This document shows, in pieces, positions 51,665 through 60,292 of a DNA stretch of 64,000 bases; the first letter of the stretch is position 1, and every line of letters begins with the position of its first letter. Both the position numbers and the translations under genes were made by a program. Origin of the DNA: Gp6-AA40 sp036274155 (GTDB lineage: Bacteria > Acidobacteriota > Vicinamibacteria > Vicinamibacterales > UBA2999); the NCBI GenBank assembly GCA_036274155.1, contig DASUGH010000083.1:1-64000 (forward strand). Reading direction: 5' to 3'. The notes under the pieces are model-generated. The model was not told where the DNA came from. It saw only the letters and a list, made by a program, of their open reading frames with translations, and ran no database searches.

Positions 51665-54007
51665 CTACGGTTGCGGCGTCGGCTCGCGGAAATTACGTAC
51701 GAGCGTTCCAAGCTCCTGTGCGGTCACCGTGGAGCGGCCACCAGGCACCAGCCTGATCGACACCTGGCGGCCGGCGACGATGACGGTATCGAACGCGCTC
51801 CAGTATGGGGTCAGCTCCGGCAGCTTCGCCAGCACGTCGAAGTACGCGGCGCTGAACGGCTCGAGGTCGAGGACGGCAGCTCGTGGCGTGTGTTGCACGT
51901 CTGTCCAGACACCGGCATCGAGCCGGAACCTGCGTCCGGCCACGATTCGAGTACCGTCGCGCTGGTTGACCACCATCCCGTCGACCAGGATTCGGCCCTG
52001 CGCGGCCGCGACATCTGAAACCGTCCTCGCATCACGCTGAATGGCGGTCGTCTTCGCCTGTTCTACCGCCGTCTGACCGCGTCTGTTCTGGACGTCCACG
52101 ACCGGCGCCTCGGCGGTCACGTTCACAACGGTCTCCGACGCGGGGAGTGCCGGGGCGGGTGCAGGAACTCCACCACCGGGAGCGCCTCCGGTGCCGACAC
52201 CCACACCGCCACCGCGTCCACCCGGCACGATCGGCGCTCGCGAGGACTGCACGCGCGCCGGCGGCTCCTGCACGAGGTACGAGGTGAACTCGCTGAGCAG
52301 CCCGTATCGCAGCGCCAGCTCGCGCGCTTCGGCGACGCGCTGCGGGGTGGACCCTTCGAGACGAATCGTCCGTGTCAGCTCCGCCAGTTTGCGTGCCGCC
52401 CACAACGACGGGATATAGCCGCCCGACGCCGCATGTGCGGGAAACTCCAGGCGCGATACGAAGCGCTCCGTCTGTCCACTGCGAATGCCCGCGAGTGAGA
52501 GCTCGCCCGCCCCGGCCTTGCCGGCGGATTCATAACGCCCGAAAATGACGAGCTCCTGACCGGCGTAAAGGTCCGGAAGCCGCGACGGCTGCACGTCTTT
52601 CAGCCGCACCGGCGCCTCGCCGAGCTCGAGGTTCACGAGCATTGGCAGCCGGATCCGGCCGGCGAGTGCGCCGACGGCGGTCTCCACGCTCTTCCCCGGC
52701 TCGACGTAGTCCACCGTGCCGCGCCCGGCACCCGCCATCCGTTCCAGCAGATACGTGTTGAGGTCGAAGCCGACGCCAAACGTGAAGATGCGCGCATCAC
52801 CGCGCGACGCCTCCACGCGGGCCGCGATCCGGTCGGGAATCGTCTCGCCGACTGTCGGCTGGCCGTCGGTGATGAAGATCACCAGGTGCAGACGGCCGGG
52901 ACCGGCAGGCGTCCGGAATACCTCGTCGAGCGCACCCGCGATGTTCGTCCCGCCATTGGCATTCAACTGATCGACCCAGCGTCTGGCCTCGTCAACGGCG
53001 GCTCGCGTCGCCGCCGACCATCCCGGGCTCTGTGCCGTCACGGCGTTGCTGAAGGAGACGAGACGGAAGCGATCGCTCGGACTCAGCGTCCCGAGCAGCT
53101 GCCGCAGCGCGTCGCGCGCCTGCTCGAGCTTTTCGCCCGACATCGATCCCGAGACATCGACGACCACCGCCACGTCGCGCGGCTCGGGTGCGGCTTTCAC
53201 CATGCCAGGCGACAGCGTCAGCATGAAGTAGCCGTCCTCGCCGTCGACTCGATGCGTCGCGAGCGTCATGCCGACGGCTGCACCGGCGAGCGGCAGAAAC
53301 ACGTCGAGGCTTCCGGTCGGATTCTCGATGGGTCGAACGGTGAGCCGGCCGTGATCGCGCGTGGTCTGCAGCCGGTGCGTAGGGGAAAACGGCTCGCCGA
53401 ATCTGTTCGGGGCGTCGGCAACGAGCGTGAACGTCATGAAGGCCGGCGACGGGTCCTGGCCGGCGGCGCCGACTGCGGGCGACAGCGGTCCGTTCGTGCG
53501 CGACGAACCGGCAACGTACCGGAACCGCAGCGCATCGCCAGCCCGCTCGAGCACCTGCGTGTAGCGCAGCCTGATGCTGCGCGTCTCGCCCGCCGCGAAC
53601 GGAAACACCCGGGCGCGCAGCAGCCCGTGTCCGACCATCTCGATGAGCGCCGGGTCGCGGCGGCGGCGGACGATTTCCTCGTAGATGCTTTTCGCTCTGC
53701 TCGCCTCGAGCGTCTCGCCCTTGAGCTCGTCCTCGCCCTGGAACAGCGAGAAATCCGAGAAGACGGTCTCGCCAGCCAGCGGGTAGAGGTAGTCGCCTTC
53801 GGCGATACCGGCGCCGCCATTGTGGAACAGCTCGTCGACCTCGACGTGCGCCACGCGATCGGCGATGCGGACGGTGACCGCCGTGCGCAGCTTTTCCACT
53901 CGCTGAGACTGAAGTCCCGGACCAGGGAGCGGGCGCGGCTCGACCCATCCCTGTGCCGCAGCTGCCGCAGGCAGCGCAAGCGAGAACAGCACCACAGTCC
54001 ACCGCAT
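51665..54007 (-). CDS. VIT and vWA domain secreted protein
   Basis: This 780-residue protein has a signal peptide (MRWTVVLFSLALPAAAAAQG). The VIT domain (about 35-170) has FHNGGAGIAEGDYLYPLAGE and KSIYEEIVRRRRDPALIEMV. The vWA domain (from about 275) has DVSGSMSGEKLEQ, a good MIDAS. After the vWA comes a linker with VTAEAPVVDVQNRRGQ (about 627) and AAAQGRILVDGMVVNQRD (about 667), then a C-terminal domain. The linker words recur in the anti-sigma factor of the same operon. It is probably a surface adhesion or sensor protein. AGGGGG precedes the ATG. Confidence 0.85.
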   Translation of the reverse strand: MRWTVVLFSLALPAAAAAQGWVEPRPLPGPGLQSQRVEKLRTAVTVRIADRVAHVEVDELFHNGGAGIAEGDYLYPLAGETVFSDFSLFQGEDELKGETLEASRAKSIYEEIVRRRRDPALIEMVGHGLLRARVFPFAAGETRSIRLRYTQVLERAGDALRFRYVAGSSRTNGPLSPAVGAAGQDPSPAFMTFTLVADAPNRFGEPFSPTHRLQTTRDHGRLTVRPIENPTGSLDVFLPLAGAAVGMTLATHRVDGEDGYFMLTLSPGMVKAAPEPRDVAVVVDVSGSMSGEKLEQARDALRQLLGTLSPSDRFRLVSFSNAVTAQSPGWSAATRAAVDEARRWVDQLNANGGTNIAGALDEVFRTPAGPGRLHLVIFITDGQPTVGETIPDRIAARVEASRGDARIFTFGVGFDLNTYLLERMAGAGRGTVDYVEPGKSVETAVGALAGRIRLPMLVNLELGEAPVRLKDVQPSRLPDLYAGQELVIFGRYESAGKAGAGELSLAGIRSGQTERFVSRLEFPAHAASGGYIPSLWAARKLAELTRTIRLEGSTPQRVAEARELALRYGLLSEFTSYLVQEPPARVQSSRAPIVPGGRGGGVGVGTGGAPGGGVPAPAPALPASETVVNVTAEAPVVDVQNRRGQTAVEQAKTTAIQRDARTVSDVAAAQGRILVDGMVVNQRDGTRIVAGRRFRLDAGVWTDVQHTPRAAVLDLEPFSAAYFDVLAKLPELTPYWSAFDTVIVAGRQVSIRLVPGGRSTVTAQELGTLVRNFREPTPQP

Positions 54008-54091
54008 GAGTCCCCCTGTCGCAGCCGTCGCGTCATACGACAGCGCTGCAACAGAGAGGACGAACACGCGGCGAAATCGTGCACACGGTCA

Positions 54092-54216
54092 TGGGGTCAG
54101 GTCTTGAATCCGTAGTTTTTTCACGCTCTGACCCCGACCTGGGGACGATGACCGCCGCCCGATGTTCCGCGCGGGGTCAGAGCGTGAAAAAACTACAGAT
54201 TCAAGACCTGACCCCA
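54092..54216. mobile_element. MITE/REP-like element with long terminal inverted repeats, copy 2
   Basis: This 125-base element has the ends TGGGGTCAGGTCTTGAATC on each strand, with arms of about 45 bases that differ at only one or two positions. It is a second copy of the element at 23707-23837. It lies between the dienelactone hydrolase stop and the VIT-vWA gene start, both on the minus strand. Confidence 0.78.
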
Positions 54217-54231
54217 GCGGTGACCCAGCGG

Positions 54232-55128
54232 TCACCCGCGCACGTATTTGTTGAACCAGGCGATCGTCCGCTTCCAGGCCTCGTCCGCTGCCGCTTTGTT
54301 GTAGCGCTGCGGCGTGGCGTCGTTGTTGAACCCGTGGCCGGCGCCCGGATAGATGTGCCCTTCGTAAGTTACGCCGGCCGCCTTGAGCGCCGCCTCGTAG
54401 GCCGGCCACGCGGCGACCAGCCGTTTGTCGGTCTCACCGTGATGCACCAGCACGGCCGCCTTGATCTTCGGCACATCGGCGGCCGGCGGCTCGGAACCGT
54501 AGAAGGGAACGGCGGCAGCCAGGTCGGCTCCCATTCGTACGGCAAGCGTGTTGGCGACGCCACCGCCGAAGCAGAAGCCCGTCACCCCGAGCTTGCCGGT
54601 GCTGTCGGGCCTTCCCTTCAGCCAGACCGCCGCTGCATAGAGGTCCTCGCCCATCTTCATGCGATCGACCTGCCCGAACAGCTTGCCGCCCTGATCATCG
54701 TCACCGGGATAGCCGCCGACCGAGGTGAGCCCGTCCGGCGCGAACGCCATGAAGTTCTCGAGCGCCAGCCGCCGCGCGATGTCCTGGATGTGCGGATTGA
54801 GGCCGCGGTTCTCGTGCACCACGAGGATCGCCGGCAGCTTGTTGGCGCCCGCGCTCGCCGGCCGCACCAGATAGCCCTTGATACTGCCGTTGCCCTGCGG
54901 CGACGGCACCGTCGCCGTCTCGGTCTTCAGACGTGAGTCGGTCGGCGACACCTGCTGCGCCGCCGCGTAGTTCGGCATCAGCGCGTCGACGATGGCGCTG
55001 GCGGCGACGCTCGAGATGGCGATCTTCTTCACGCGGTCGAGGAACGCACGCCGATCGATCTGGCCATGGATGTAGAGGTTGTAGGCCTCGATGGCCTCTT
55101 CGGGAACTTGGGGCTGTTTCGGATTCAT
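54232..55128 (-). CDS. Dienelactone hydrolase family protein
   Basis: This 298-residue alpha/beta hydrolase has the cysteine nucleophile in TGFCFGGGVAN, a later VHHGETDKR (probable acid region) and the active-site His in GAGHGFNND. The N-terminus (about 25-52) has a signal or anchor with IDRRAFLDRVKKIAISSVAA, which looks like a Tat signal (DRRAFL). Substrates can be dienelactones from aromatic degradation or other esters. The ATG at 55128 has GAGGTG before it. It is divergent from the amidohydrolase gene. Confidence 0.88.
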   Translation of the reverse strand: MNPKQPQVPEEAIEAYNLYIHGQIDRRAFLDRVKKIAISSVAASAIVDALMPNYAAAQQVSPTDSRLKTETATVPSPQGNGSIKGYLVRPASAGANKLPAILVVHENRGLNPHIQDIARRLALENFMAFAPDGLTSVGGYPGDDDQGGKLFGQVDRMKMGEDLYAAAVWLKGRPDSTGKLGVTGFCFGGGVANTLAVRMGADLAAAVPFYGSEPPAADVPKIKAAVLVHHGETDKRLVAAWPAYEAALKAAGVTYEGHIYPGAGHGFNNDATPQRYNKAAADEAWKRTIAWFNKYVRG

Positions 55129-55262
55129 CTCGGCACCTCGCGATGAAATCTCGTGCGTAGCCGGGGGTGGCGGCCCGGAGAGTATCACGGGCCGACGCCT
55201 CGCCGGTCCGTCGCCGGCACCGGCAATCCTGGGGGTAGAATCGGCGCTCACGCGAGGAACCG

Positions 55263-56594
55263 ATGCGAAGCCGCCTTGTGATCCTGTCGTGCTGGGTCCT
55301 GTTTCTCGCAGGCTGCCGACAGGCCCCGGACGAGTCGCGAACACCCTCCACTGCGATCCTTTTCGACGGCGCTCGATTGATCACCGGCGACGGGTCCACG
55401 CTGGAAAGCTCCGCGATCGTGATCGAAGACGGGCATGTCGCGCGCGTTGGCCGCAAAGGCGACGTCGAAGTGCCAGCCGGCGCGCGACGCGTCGATGTCG
55501 CCGGCAAGACGATCATGCCGGCGCTGATCGACGCGCACAGTCACCTCGGCTACACCGACGTGAAGCGCATGACGACGTCGGCCGCGAACTACACACGAGA
55601 CAACCTCGTCGACCATCTCCGCCGCTACGCCTACTACGGGATCGCCGCCACGATGAGCATGGGCGTTGACCGCGGCGAGCTGCCGTACGAGCTGCGGGCG
55701 ATGCCGGTGCCCGGCGCGGCGCTCTTTCGCACCGCCGGCCGTGGAATGGCGCTGCCGAATGCCGGCCCCGGCGCCGACTATCGCAAGGATGCAGCCTACG
55801 GTGTAACGACCGAGGCGGAAGCGCGCGCCGCCGTTCGCGAGCTGGCCGTCAGGAAGGTCGACTTCGTGAAGATCTGGGTCGACGACCGGGACGGCACGGT
55901 TCCAAAACTGCCGCCGGCGATGTACCGCGCGATCATCGACGAGGCGCACGAGCAGCGCCTGCGGGTAGTGGCGCACATCTTCGACCTCGCCGACGCAAAG
56001 GCTCTGCTCCGTGCCGGCATCGACGGGTTGGCGCACGGCGTGCGCGACAAGGACGTCGACGAGGAGTTCCTGTCGCTCATCAAGACGCGGCCCGACGTCT
56101 TCGTCATACCCAATCTGCCCGATCGTGGTTCCGGCGACGACTACGCGTGGCTGTCCGACACGGTGCCGGCGGACGAAATCGTCCGCCTGCGCAAGGCGGC
56201 GGCCTCGAGAACGCCGGCCGCAGCTCGCCAGGCACGTGAGCTCTACAACGTGCAGGCGCGCAACCTTGCGCGGCTCGACGCCGCCGGCGTTCGAATCGGA
56301 TTCGGCACCGACGCCGGCGTGTCGGTGGGCTGGAATGCCCACACGGAGCTGGCCGACATGGTGGCCGCAGGCATGACGCCGTCGCGGGTGATCGTCGCCG
56401 CGACGAAGACCTCGGCCGAGATCCTCCGCCTCGACGAGCTCGGTACGATCGCAGCAGGCAGGAGCGCCGACTTCATCGTCCTCGACGCCAACCCGCTCGA
56501 CGACATCGCGAACACGCGCCGGATCTCAGCGGTCTATATTCGCGGGCAGGAAGTCGATCGTGCCGCGTTGCGCAAGGAGTGGACATCGCCGTAG
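55263..56594 (+). CDS. Amidohydrolase-family lipoprotein
   Basis: This 443-residue protein has a lipobox (VLFLAGC, Cys18) and the amidohydrolase metal site: PALIDAHSHLG (HxH), VDFVKIWVDD (carbamylated Lys), VVAHIFD (His), GLAHGV (His) and FGTDAGVSVG (Asp). It is probably an imidazolonepropionase- or prolidase-like hydrolase acting outside the cytoplasm on small cyclic amides or dipeptides. The cytochrome c gene starts eight bases after its stop, so these may be linked. Confidence 0.88.
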   Translation: MRSRLVILSCWVLFLAGCRQAPDESRTPSTAILFDGARLITGDGSTLESSAIVIEDGHVARVGRKGDVEVPAGARRVDVAGKTIMPALIDAHSHLGYTDVKRMTTSAANYTRDNLVDHLRRYAYYGIAATMSMGVDRGELPYELRAMPVPGAALFRTAGRGMALPNAGPGADYRKDAAYGVTTEAEARAAVRELAVRKVDFVKIWVDDRDGTVPKLPPAMYRAIIDEAHEQRLRVVAHIFDLADAKALLRAGIDGLAHGVRDKDVDEEFLSLIKTRPDVFVIPNLPDRGSGDDYAWLSDTVPADEIVRLRKAAASRTPAAARQARELYNVQARNLARLDAAGVRIGFGTDAGVSVGWNAHTELADMVAAGMTPSRVIVAATKTSAEILRLDELGTIAAGRSADFIVLDANPLDDIANTRRISAVYIRGQEVDRAALRKEWTSP

Positions 56595-56602
56595 AGGCGG
56601 AC

Positions 56603-57019
56603 GTGAAACACCCGACCATCATTCTCACTGCTTTCGTCCTGAGCGTATCGGTGCTGGCGCAGTCCGCCCGCACGATCTGGGACGGCGTCTACAACGAAGC
56701 GCAGGCCGGTCGAGGCGAGAAGCTCTACGCCGAGCACTGCGCCCGGTGCCACGGCGATTCGCTCACCGGCATCGAGGCAGCACCGGCGCTGACCGGCACG
56801 ACCTTCTACTCCAACTGGGAGGGCGAAACGCTGCAGGCGTTGTTCGAACGGATTCGTACGTCGATGCCGCCCGACAAGCCGGGCTCCGTCTCGCGTGCGC
56901 AGATCGCCGACATCCTTTCCCACGTCCTGCGCGTCGGCGGCTATCCTGCCGGCGAGACGCCGCTCGACGCACAGGGGCCGCTTGCGGCGATTGCCATTCG
57001 GATGTACAAGCCGCGATAG
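56603..57019 (+). CDS. Monoheme cytochrome c, exported
   Basis: This 138-residue protein has a signal peptide (MKHPTIILTAFVLSVSVLAQ) and one heme site CARCH. A C-terminal methionine ligand (TSMPPDKPG) is typical of class I cytochromes. The GTG at 56603 is chosen because AGAGG precedes it and it gives the cleanest signal; a GTG 24 bases upstream overlaps the preceding gene. It stands between the amidohydrolase and a PQQ dehydrogenase and probably accepts its electrons. Confidence 0.85.
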   Translation: MKHPTIILTAFVLSVSVLAQSARTIWDGVYNEAQAGRGEKLYAEHCARCHGDSLTGIEAAPALTGTTFYSNWEGETLQALFERIRTSMPPDKPGSVSRAQIADILSHVLRVGGYPAGETPLDAQGPLAAIAIRMYKPR

Positions 57020-57022
57020 AGC

Positions 57023-57122
57023 CGGGGCTCGGGATCCGGGGTCCGGGATCCGGGGTCCGGGGTCCGGGGTCCGGGGTCCGGGGTCCGGGGTCCGAGGCCC
57101 GAGGCCCGGGTCCCGAGACCCG
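57023..57122. repeat. Heptamer tandem array between cytochrome and PQQ genes
   Basis: About 14 GGGGTCC, GGGATCC and GGGGCTC units, the same type as at 49265-49634. It follows the cytochrome stop and lies just before the start of the PQQ dehydrogenase. Confidence 0.9.
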
Positions 57123-57146
57123 ATTTGATTGTGTGGGAGAAACGTG

Positions 57147-59171
57147 GTGTCGCGCACATTGCGTAACCGTGCACTCGTCCTCGCTGCCATCGCCTCGCTC
57201 GTCGTCTCGACCACGCCTTCGTTGCGTGGCCAGGCCGGCACGAAGAAGGGCGAGTGGCCGACCTACGGGGGCGACCTGGGTCACACGCGTTACGCGCCGC
57301 TCGATCAGATTACGGCCGCCAACTTCAACTCCCTCGAGATCGCGTGGCGGTTCAAGACCGACAATCTCGGGCCGCGCCCCGAGTTCAACTTCCAGTCGAC
57401 GCCGCTGATGGTGGGAGGCCGTCTCTACTCCACCGCAGGGACGCGACGCGCCGTCGTCGCCTTGAACGCCGCCACCGGCGAGCTGCTGTGGGTGCACGGC
57501 GAAGACGAGGGCACGCGCGGGGGGGCGGCGCCGCGGCAGCTCTCCGGCCGCGGGCTCGCCTATTGGACAGACGGCAAGCAGGAGCGGATTCTCTACGTCA
57601 CCCCCGGGTATCGGCTCGTCGCCCTCGACGCGAGAACAGGAAGCCCGGTGCCGGCGTTCGGTAAAGACGGGATCGTCGACCTGAAAACCGACTTCGACGG
57701 CCAGCAGCTCGATCTCACCAACGCTCCGGTGGGGCTGCACGCCACGCCGATTGTCGCCGGCAACATCGTCCTGGTTGGCGCCGCGTTCGAGACCGGCGCC
57801 AATCCAAAGAGCCGGCGCAACGTGCGCGGCGCGGTACGCGGATTCGACGCGCGCACCGGCAAGCTGCTCTGGACGTTTCGCACCATTCCGCAGCCGGGAG
57901 AGTTCGGCAACGAGACGTGGGAGAACGACGCGTGGGCCTACAGCGGCAACACCGGCGTCTGGGCACAAATCTCTGTAGACGAAGAGCTCGGGATGGCCTA
58001 CCTGCCGGTGGAGCTGCCGACGCACGATTACTATGGCGGCGCACGGCCCGGCAACACGCTGTTCGGGGAGAGCCTCGTCGCGGTGGACCTCAAGACCGGG
58101 CAGCGGAAGTGGCACTTTCAGCTCGTGCATCACGGCATCTGGGACATGGACATCCCGTGCGCCCCGATCCTTGCCGACATCACGGTCAACGGACGTCAGA
58201 TCAAGGCCGTCGCGCAGCCGACCAAGCAGGCGTTCCTCTACGTCTTCGATCGCGTGACCGGTCAGCCCGTCTGGCCGATCGAAGAGAGACCGGTGCCGCG
58301 CGGCGACGTGCCCGGGGAGAAGTACTCGCCGACGCAGCCCTTCCCCACCAGGCCGATGGCCTACGATCGGCAGGGGCTCGCCGTCGACGATCTCATCGAC
58401 TTCACGCCGGCACTGCGCGCCGAGGCGGTCAAGGCGATCGAGAAGTACAAGATCGGTCCCATCTTCACACCGCCGGTCGTCAGCAACGCCGACGGTCCGA
58501 TTGCGACGCTCGCCATGGGCAACCAGGGCGCCGCGACGAACTGGCCCGGTGGCTCGTACGATCCGGAGACGCACATCCTCTACGTGCAATCGCAGAGTCA
58601 GGTGGCGACCCTCGGTCTCGTGCCGCCGCCAGCAGGGGCGGCCGACAACGTGGCGTTTCACCAGGGCACCGTTCTGAGCGGTGCGCGCCGATCCGGCGGC
58701 TCGGGATCGGCGAGCGCGCAGGCTGGAGGCGCGGTGACCGCGCTCGAGGTGCAGGGGCTGCCGCTCATCAAGCCGCCGTACGGCCGCATCAGCGCCATCG
58801 GTCTCGACACCGGCGACATTCTCTGGCAGATAGCGCACGGCGAGACGCCGGAACGCGTTCGCGATCATCCGGCGCTCAAAGGGCTCACGATTCCGCGCAC
58901 CGGACGTCCCGGCAGCGTGGGAACGCTCGTGACGAAGACACTGCTCATCGCCGGCGAGCCCGGGTTCGGACCCACACCATCCGGCCAGCGCGGCTCGCTC
59001 CTGCGCGCCTACGACAAGCGCACCGGCGCCGATGCCGGGGCGCTGTTCATGCCCGCACCGCAGACCGGATCGCCGATGACCTACCTGCTGAATGGAAAGC
59101 AGTACCTCGTGGTGGCGATCAGCGGCGGCAGCTACTCGGGAGAGCTGCTGGCCTTCGCGCTGCCCGATTGA
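57147..59171 (+). CDS. PQQ-dependent dehydrogenase (no vicinal disulfide)
   Basis: This 674-residue quinoprotein has a signal peptide (RALVLAAIASLVVSTTPSL). It is an eight-bladed propeller; blades are marked by RLVALDARTGSPV and VAVDLKTGQRKWHF, among others. The vicinal cysteines found in classical alcohol dehydrogenases are not seen. The closing half (PALKGLTIPRTGRPGSVGTL) is like glucose or sugar-type dehydrogenases. It oxidises a sugar or alcohol in the periplasm and passes electrons to the cytochromes on either side. GTG start with GGAG upstream. Confidence 0.87.
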   Translation: MSRTLRNRALVLAAIASLVVSTTPSLRGQAGTKKGEWPTYGGDLGHTRYAPLDQITAANFNSLEIAWRFKTDNLGPRPEFNFQSTPLMVGGRLYSTAGTRRAVVALNAATGELLWVHGEDEGTRGGAAPRQLSGRGLAYWTDGKQERILYVTPGYRLVALDARTGSPVPAFGKDGIVDLKTDFDGQQLDLTNAPVGLHATPIVAGNIVLVGAAFETGANPKSRRNVRGAVRGFDARTGKLLWTFRTIPQPGEFGNETWENDAWAYSGNTGVWAQISVDEELGMAYLPVELPTHDYYGGARPGNTLFGESLVAVDLKTGQRKWHFQLVHHGIWDMDIPCAPILADITVNGRQIKAVAQPTKQAFLYVFDRVTGQPVWPIEERPVPRGDVPGEKYSPTQPFPTRPMAYDRQGLAVDDLIDFTPALRAEAVKAIEKYKIGPIFTPPVVSNADGPIATLAMGNQGAATNWPGGSYDPETHILYVQSQSQVATLGLVPPPAGAADNVAFHQGTVLSGARRSGGSGSASAQAGGAVTALEVQGLPLIKPPYGRISAIGLDTGDILWQIAHGETPERVRDHPALKGLTIPRTGRPGSVGTLVTKTLLIAGEPGFGPTPSGQRGSLLRAYDKRTGADAGALFMPAPQTGSPMTYLLNGKQYLVVAISGGSYSGELLAFALPD

Positions 59172-59172
59172 C

Positions 59173-59970
59173 ATGCCACCTTTCAGCCGGCGCATGCGCC
59201 GGGCCGCCGCGCTCTGTCCACTTGCCCTTCTCGGCCTTTCTCTCTCCGCCGAGGCGCAGACGCTCACGCAGGACCATTCGAGTCAATACACGCAGGCGGA
59301 CATCGCCACGGGATACGACGTCTACCGCACGCAGTGCGCCCACTGTCACGGTCCGTTCGGCGACCTCGTGTCGGGCATCGACCTGCGCCGGCGGATCTTC
59401 AAGCGCTCGTCGACCGACGACGACCTGGCGCGCGTCATCACGTCCGGCGTTTCCGGAACCGGCATGCCGCCGGTCGCGCTCAAACCATCCGAGCTCACCG
59501 GCGTCATCGCCTACATCCGCGCCGGCTTCGACCAGACGACGGACGTGGCCGTAGGTGACGCGACGCGCGGCCGCAGCATCTTCGAGGGCAAGGGCGAGTG
59601 CGGCGGCTGCCACCGCGTGCGCGGACGCGGGCCGAGATCGGCGCCAGACCTCAGCGACATCGGCCTGGTCCGCACGCCGGCGGCGCTGCACCGGACGCTC
59701 GTCGATCCCTCCTCGGCGATGGTGCCGATCAACCGTCCGGTGCACATCGTCACACGCGATGGAAAGACGATTCGCGGCCGCCGGTTGAACGAGGACACCT
59801 ACACCGTGCAGCTGCTCGACGCCGACGAGAAGCTGCGCTCCATCGCCAAGAGCGACATCCGGAGCTTCGTCGTCGACACCAGGTCGCCGATGCCGTCGTA
59901 CGAGACCAGGCTGACGGCCGATGAGATCGCGGACGTGCTCGCCTACCTGCTCACGCTGAGGGAGCCATAA
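59173..59970 (+). CDS. Diheme cytochrome c, exported
   Basis: This 265-residue protein has a signal peptide (RRAAALCPLALLGLSLSAEA), two heme sites (CAHCH near residue 54 and CGGCH near residue 142), and methionine candidates (GTGMPP, SPMPSYETRL). The ATG lies one base past the stop of the PQQ gene. It is placed as the electron acceptor of one or both flanking PQQ dehydrogenases. Confidence 0.87.
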   Translation: MPPFSRRMRRAAALCPLALLGLSLSAEAQTLTQDHSSQYTQADIATGYDVYRTQCAHCHGPFGDLVSGIDLRRRIFKRSSTDDDLARVITSGVSGTGMPPVALKPSELTGVIAYIRAGFDQTTDVAVGDATRGRSIFEGKGECGGCHRVRGRGPRSAPDLSDIGLVRTPAALHRTLVDPSSAMVPINRPVHIVTRDGKTIRGRRLNEDTYTVQLLDADEKLRSIAKSDIRSFVVDTRSPMPSYETRLTADEIADVLAYLLTLREP

Positions 59971-59985
59971 CGATGACGGCTCGTT

Positions 59986-60017
59986 CCGGGACTCGGGATT
60001 CGGGATTCGGGATTCGG
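59986..60017. repeat. Short GGGATTC/GGGACTC array
   Basis: Four or five units (CCGGGACTC, GGGATTC x3) between the diheme cytochrome gene and the second PQQ gene. They belong to the same heptamer type as elsewhere. Confidence 0.6.
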
Positions 60018-60026
60018 AGACATCTG

Positions 60027-60292
60027 TTCCCGGAGCGCATTGATGTCGGCAGTTGGACGCGTGCGCAAGGCCGCCTCGCGGCGAAGCCGGAACGCGGGCG
60101 AAGCGATTCATCGCGTCGACTTCCGTCCACGCGTTCTGGTTGGGTGAAGTACGCCCGGCGTTTTGAGCCGTGCGACGGATGTCCTGCGAATCAGCTGCTA
60201 GTCGACGCGGAACGCGTCAGTGTTCGAGCGGAGGCCGCGTTCCCGGCCGCAAGCGCCCGCGTCCAGATGCCGACATCAATGCACTCCGGGAA
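60027..60292. repeat. Inverted-repeat element upstream of and overlapping a PQQ gene start
   Basis: TTCCCGGAGCGCATTGATG at 60027 (35-base arm) is matched by the reverse complement of 60258-60292, with three mismatches. The arms are about 196 bases apart. The right arm contains the likely start codons of the PQQ alcohol dehydrogenase. The element has no coding frame of its own. Confidence 0.6.

Noticed and set aside
56763..59267. 834-codon minus-strand frame across cytochrome and PQQ genes
   Set aside because: No motif, Arg-rich; the plus strand has heme and propeller signatures.
60027..60292. Considered as an integron attC site
   Set aside because: The RYYYAAC/GTTRRRY core boxes were not found and no integrase is present.
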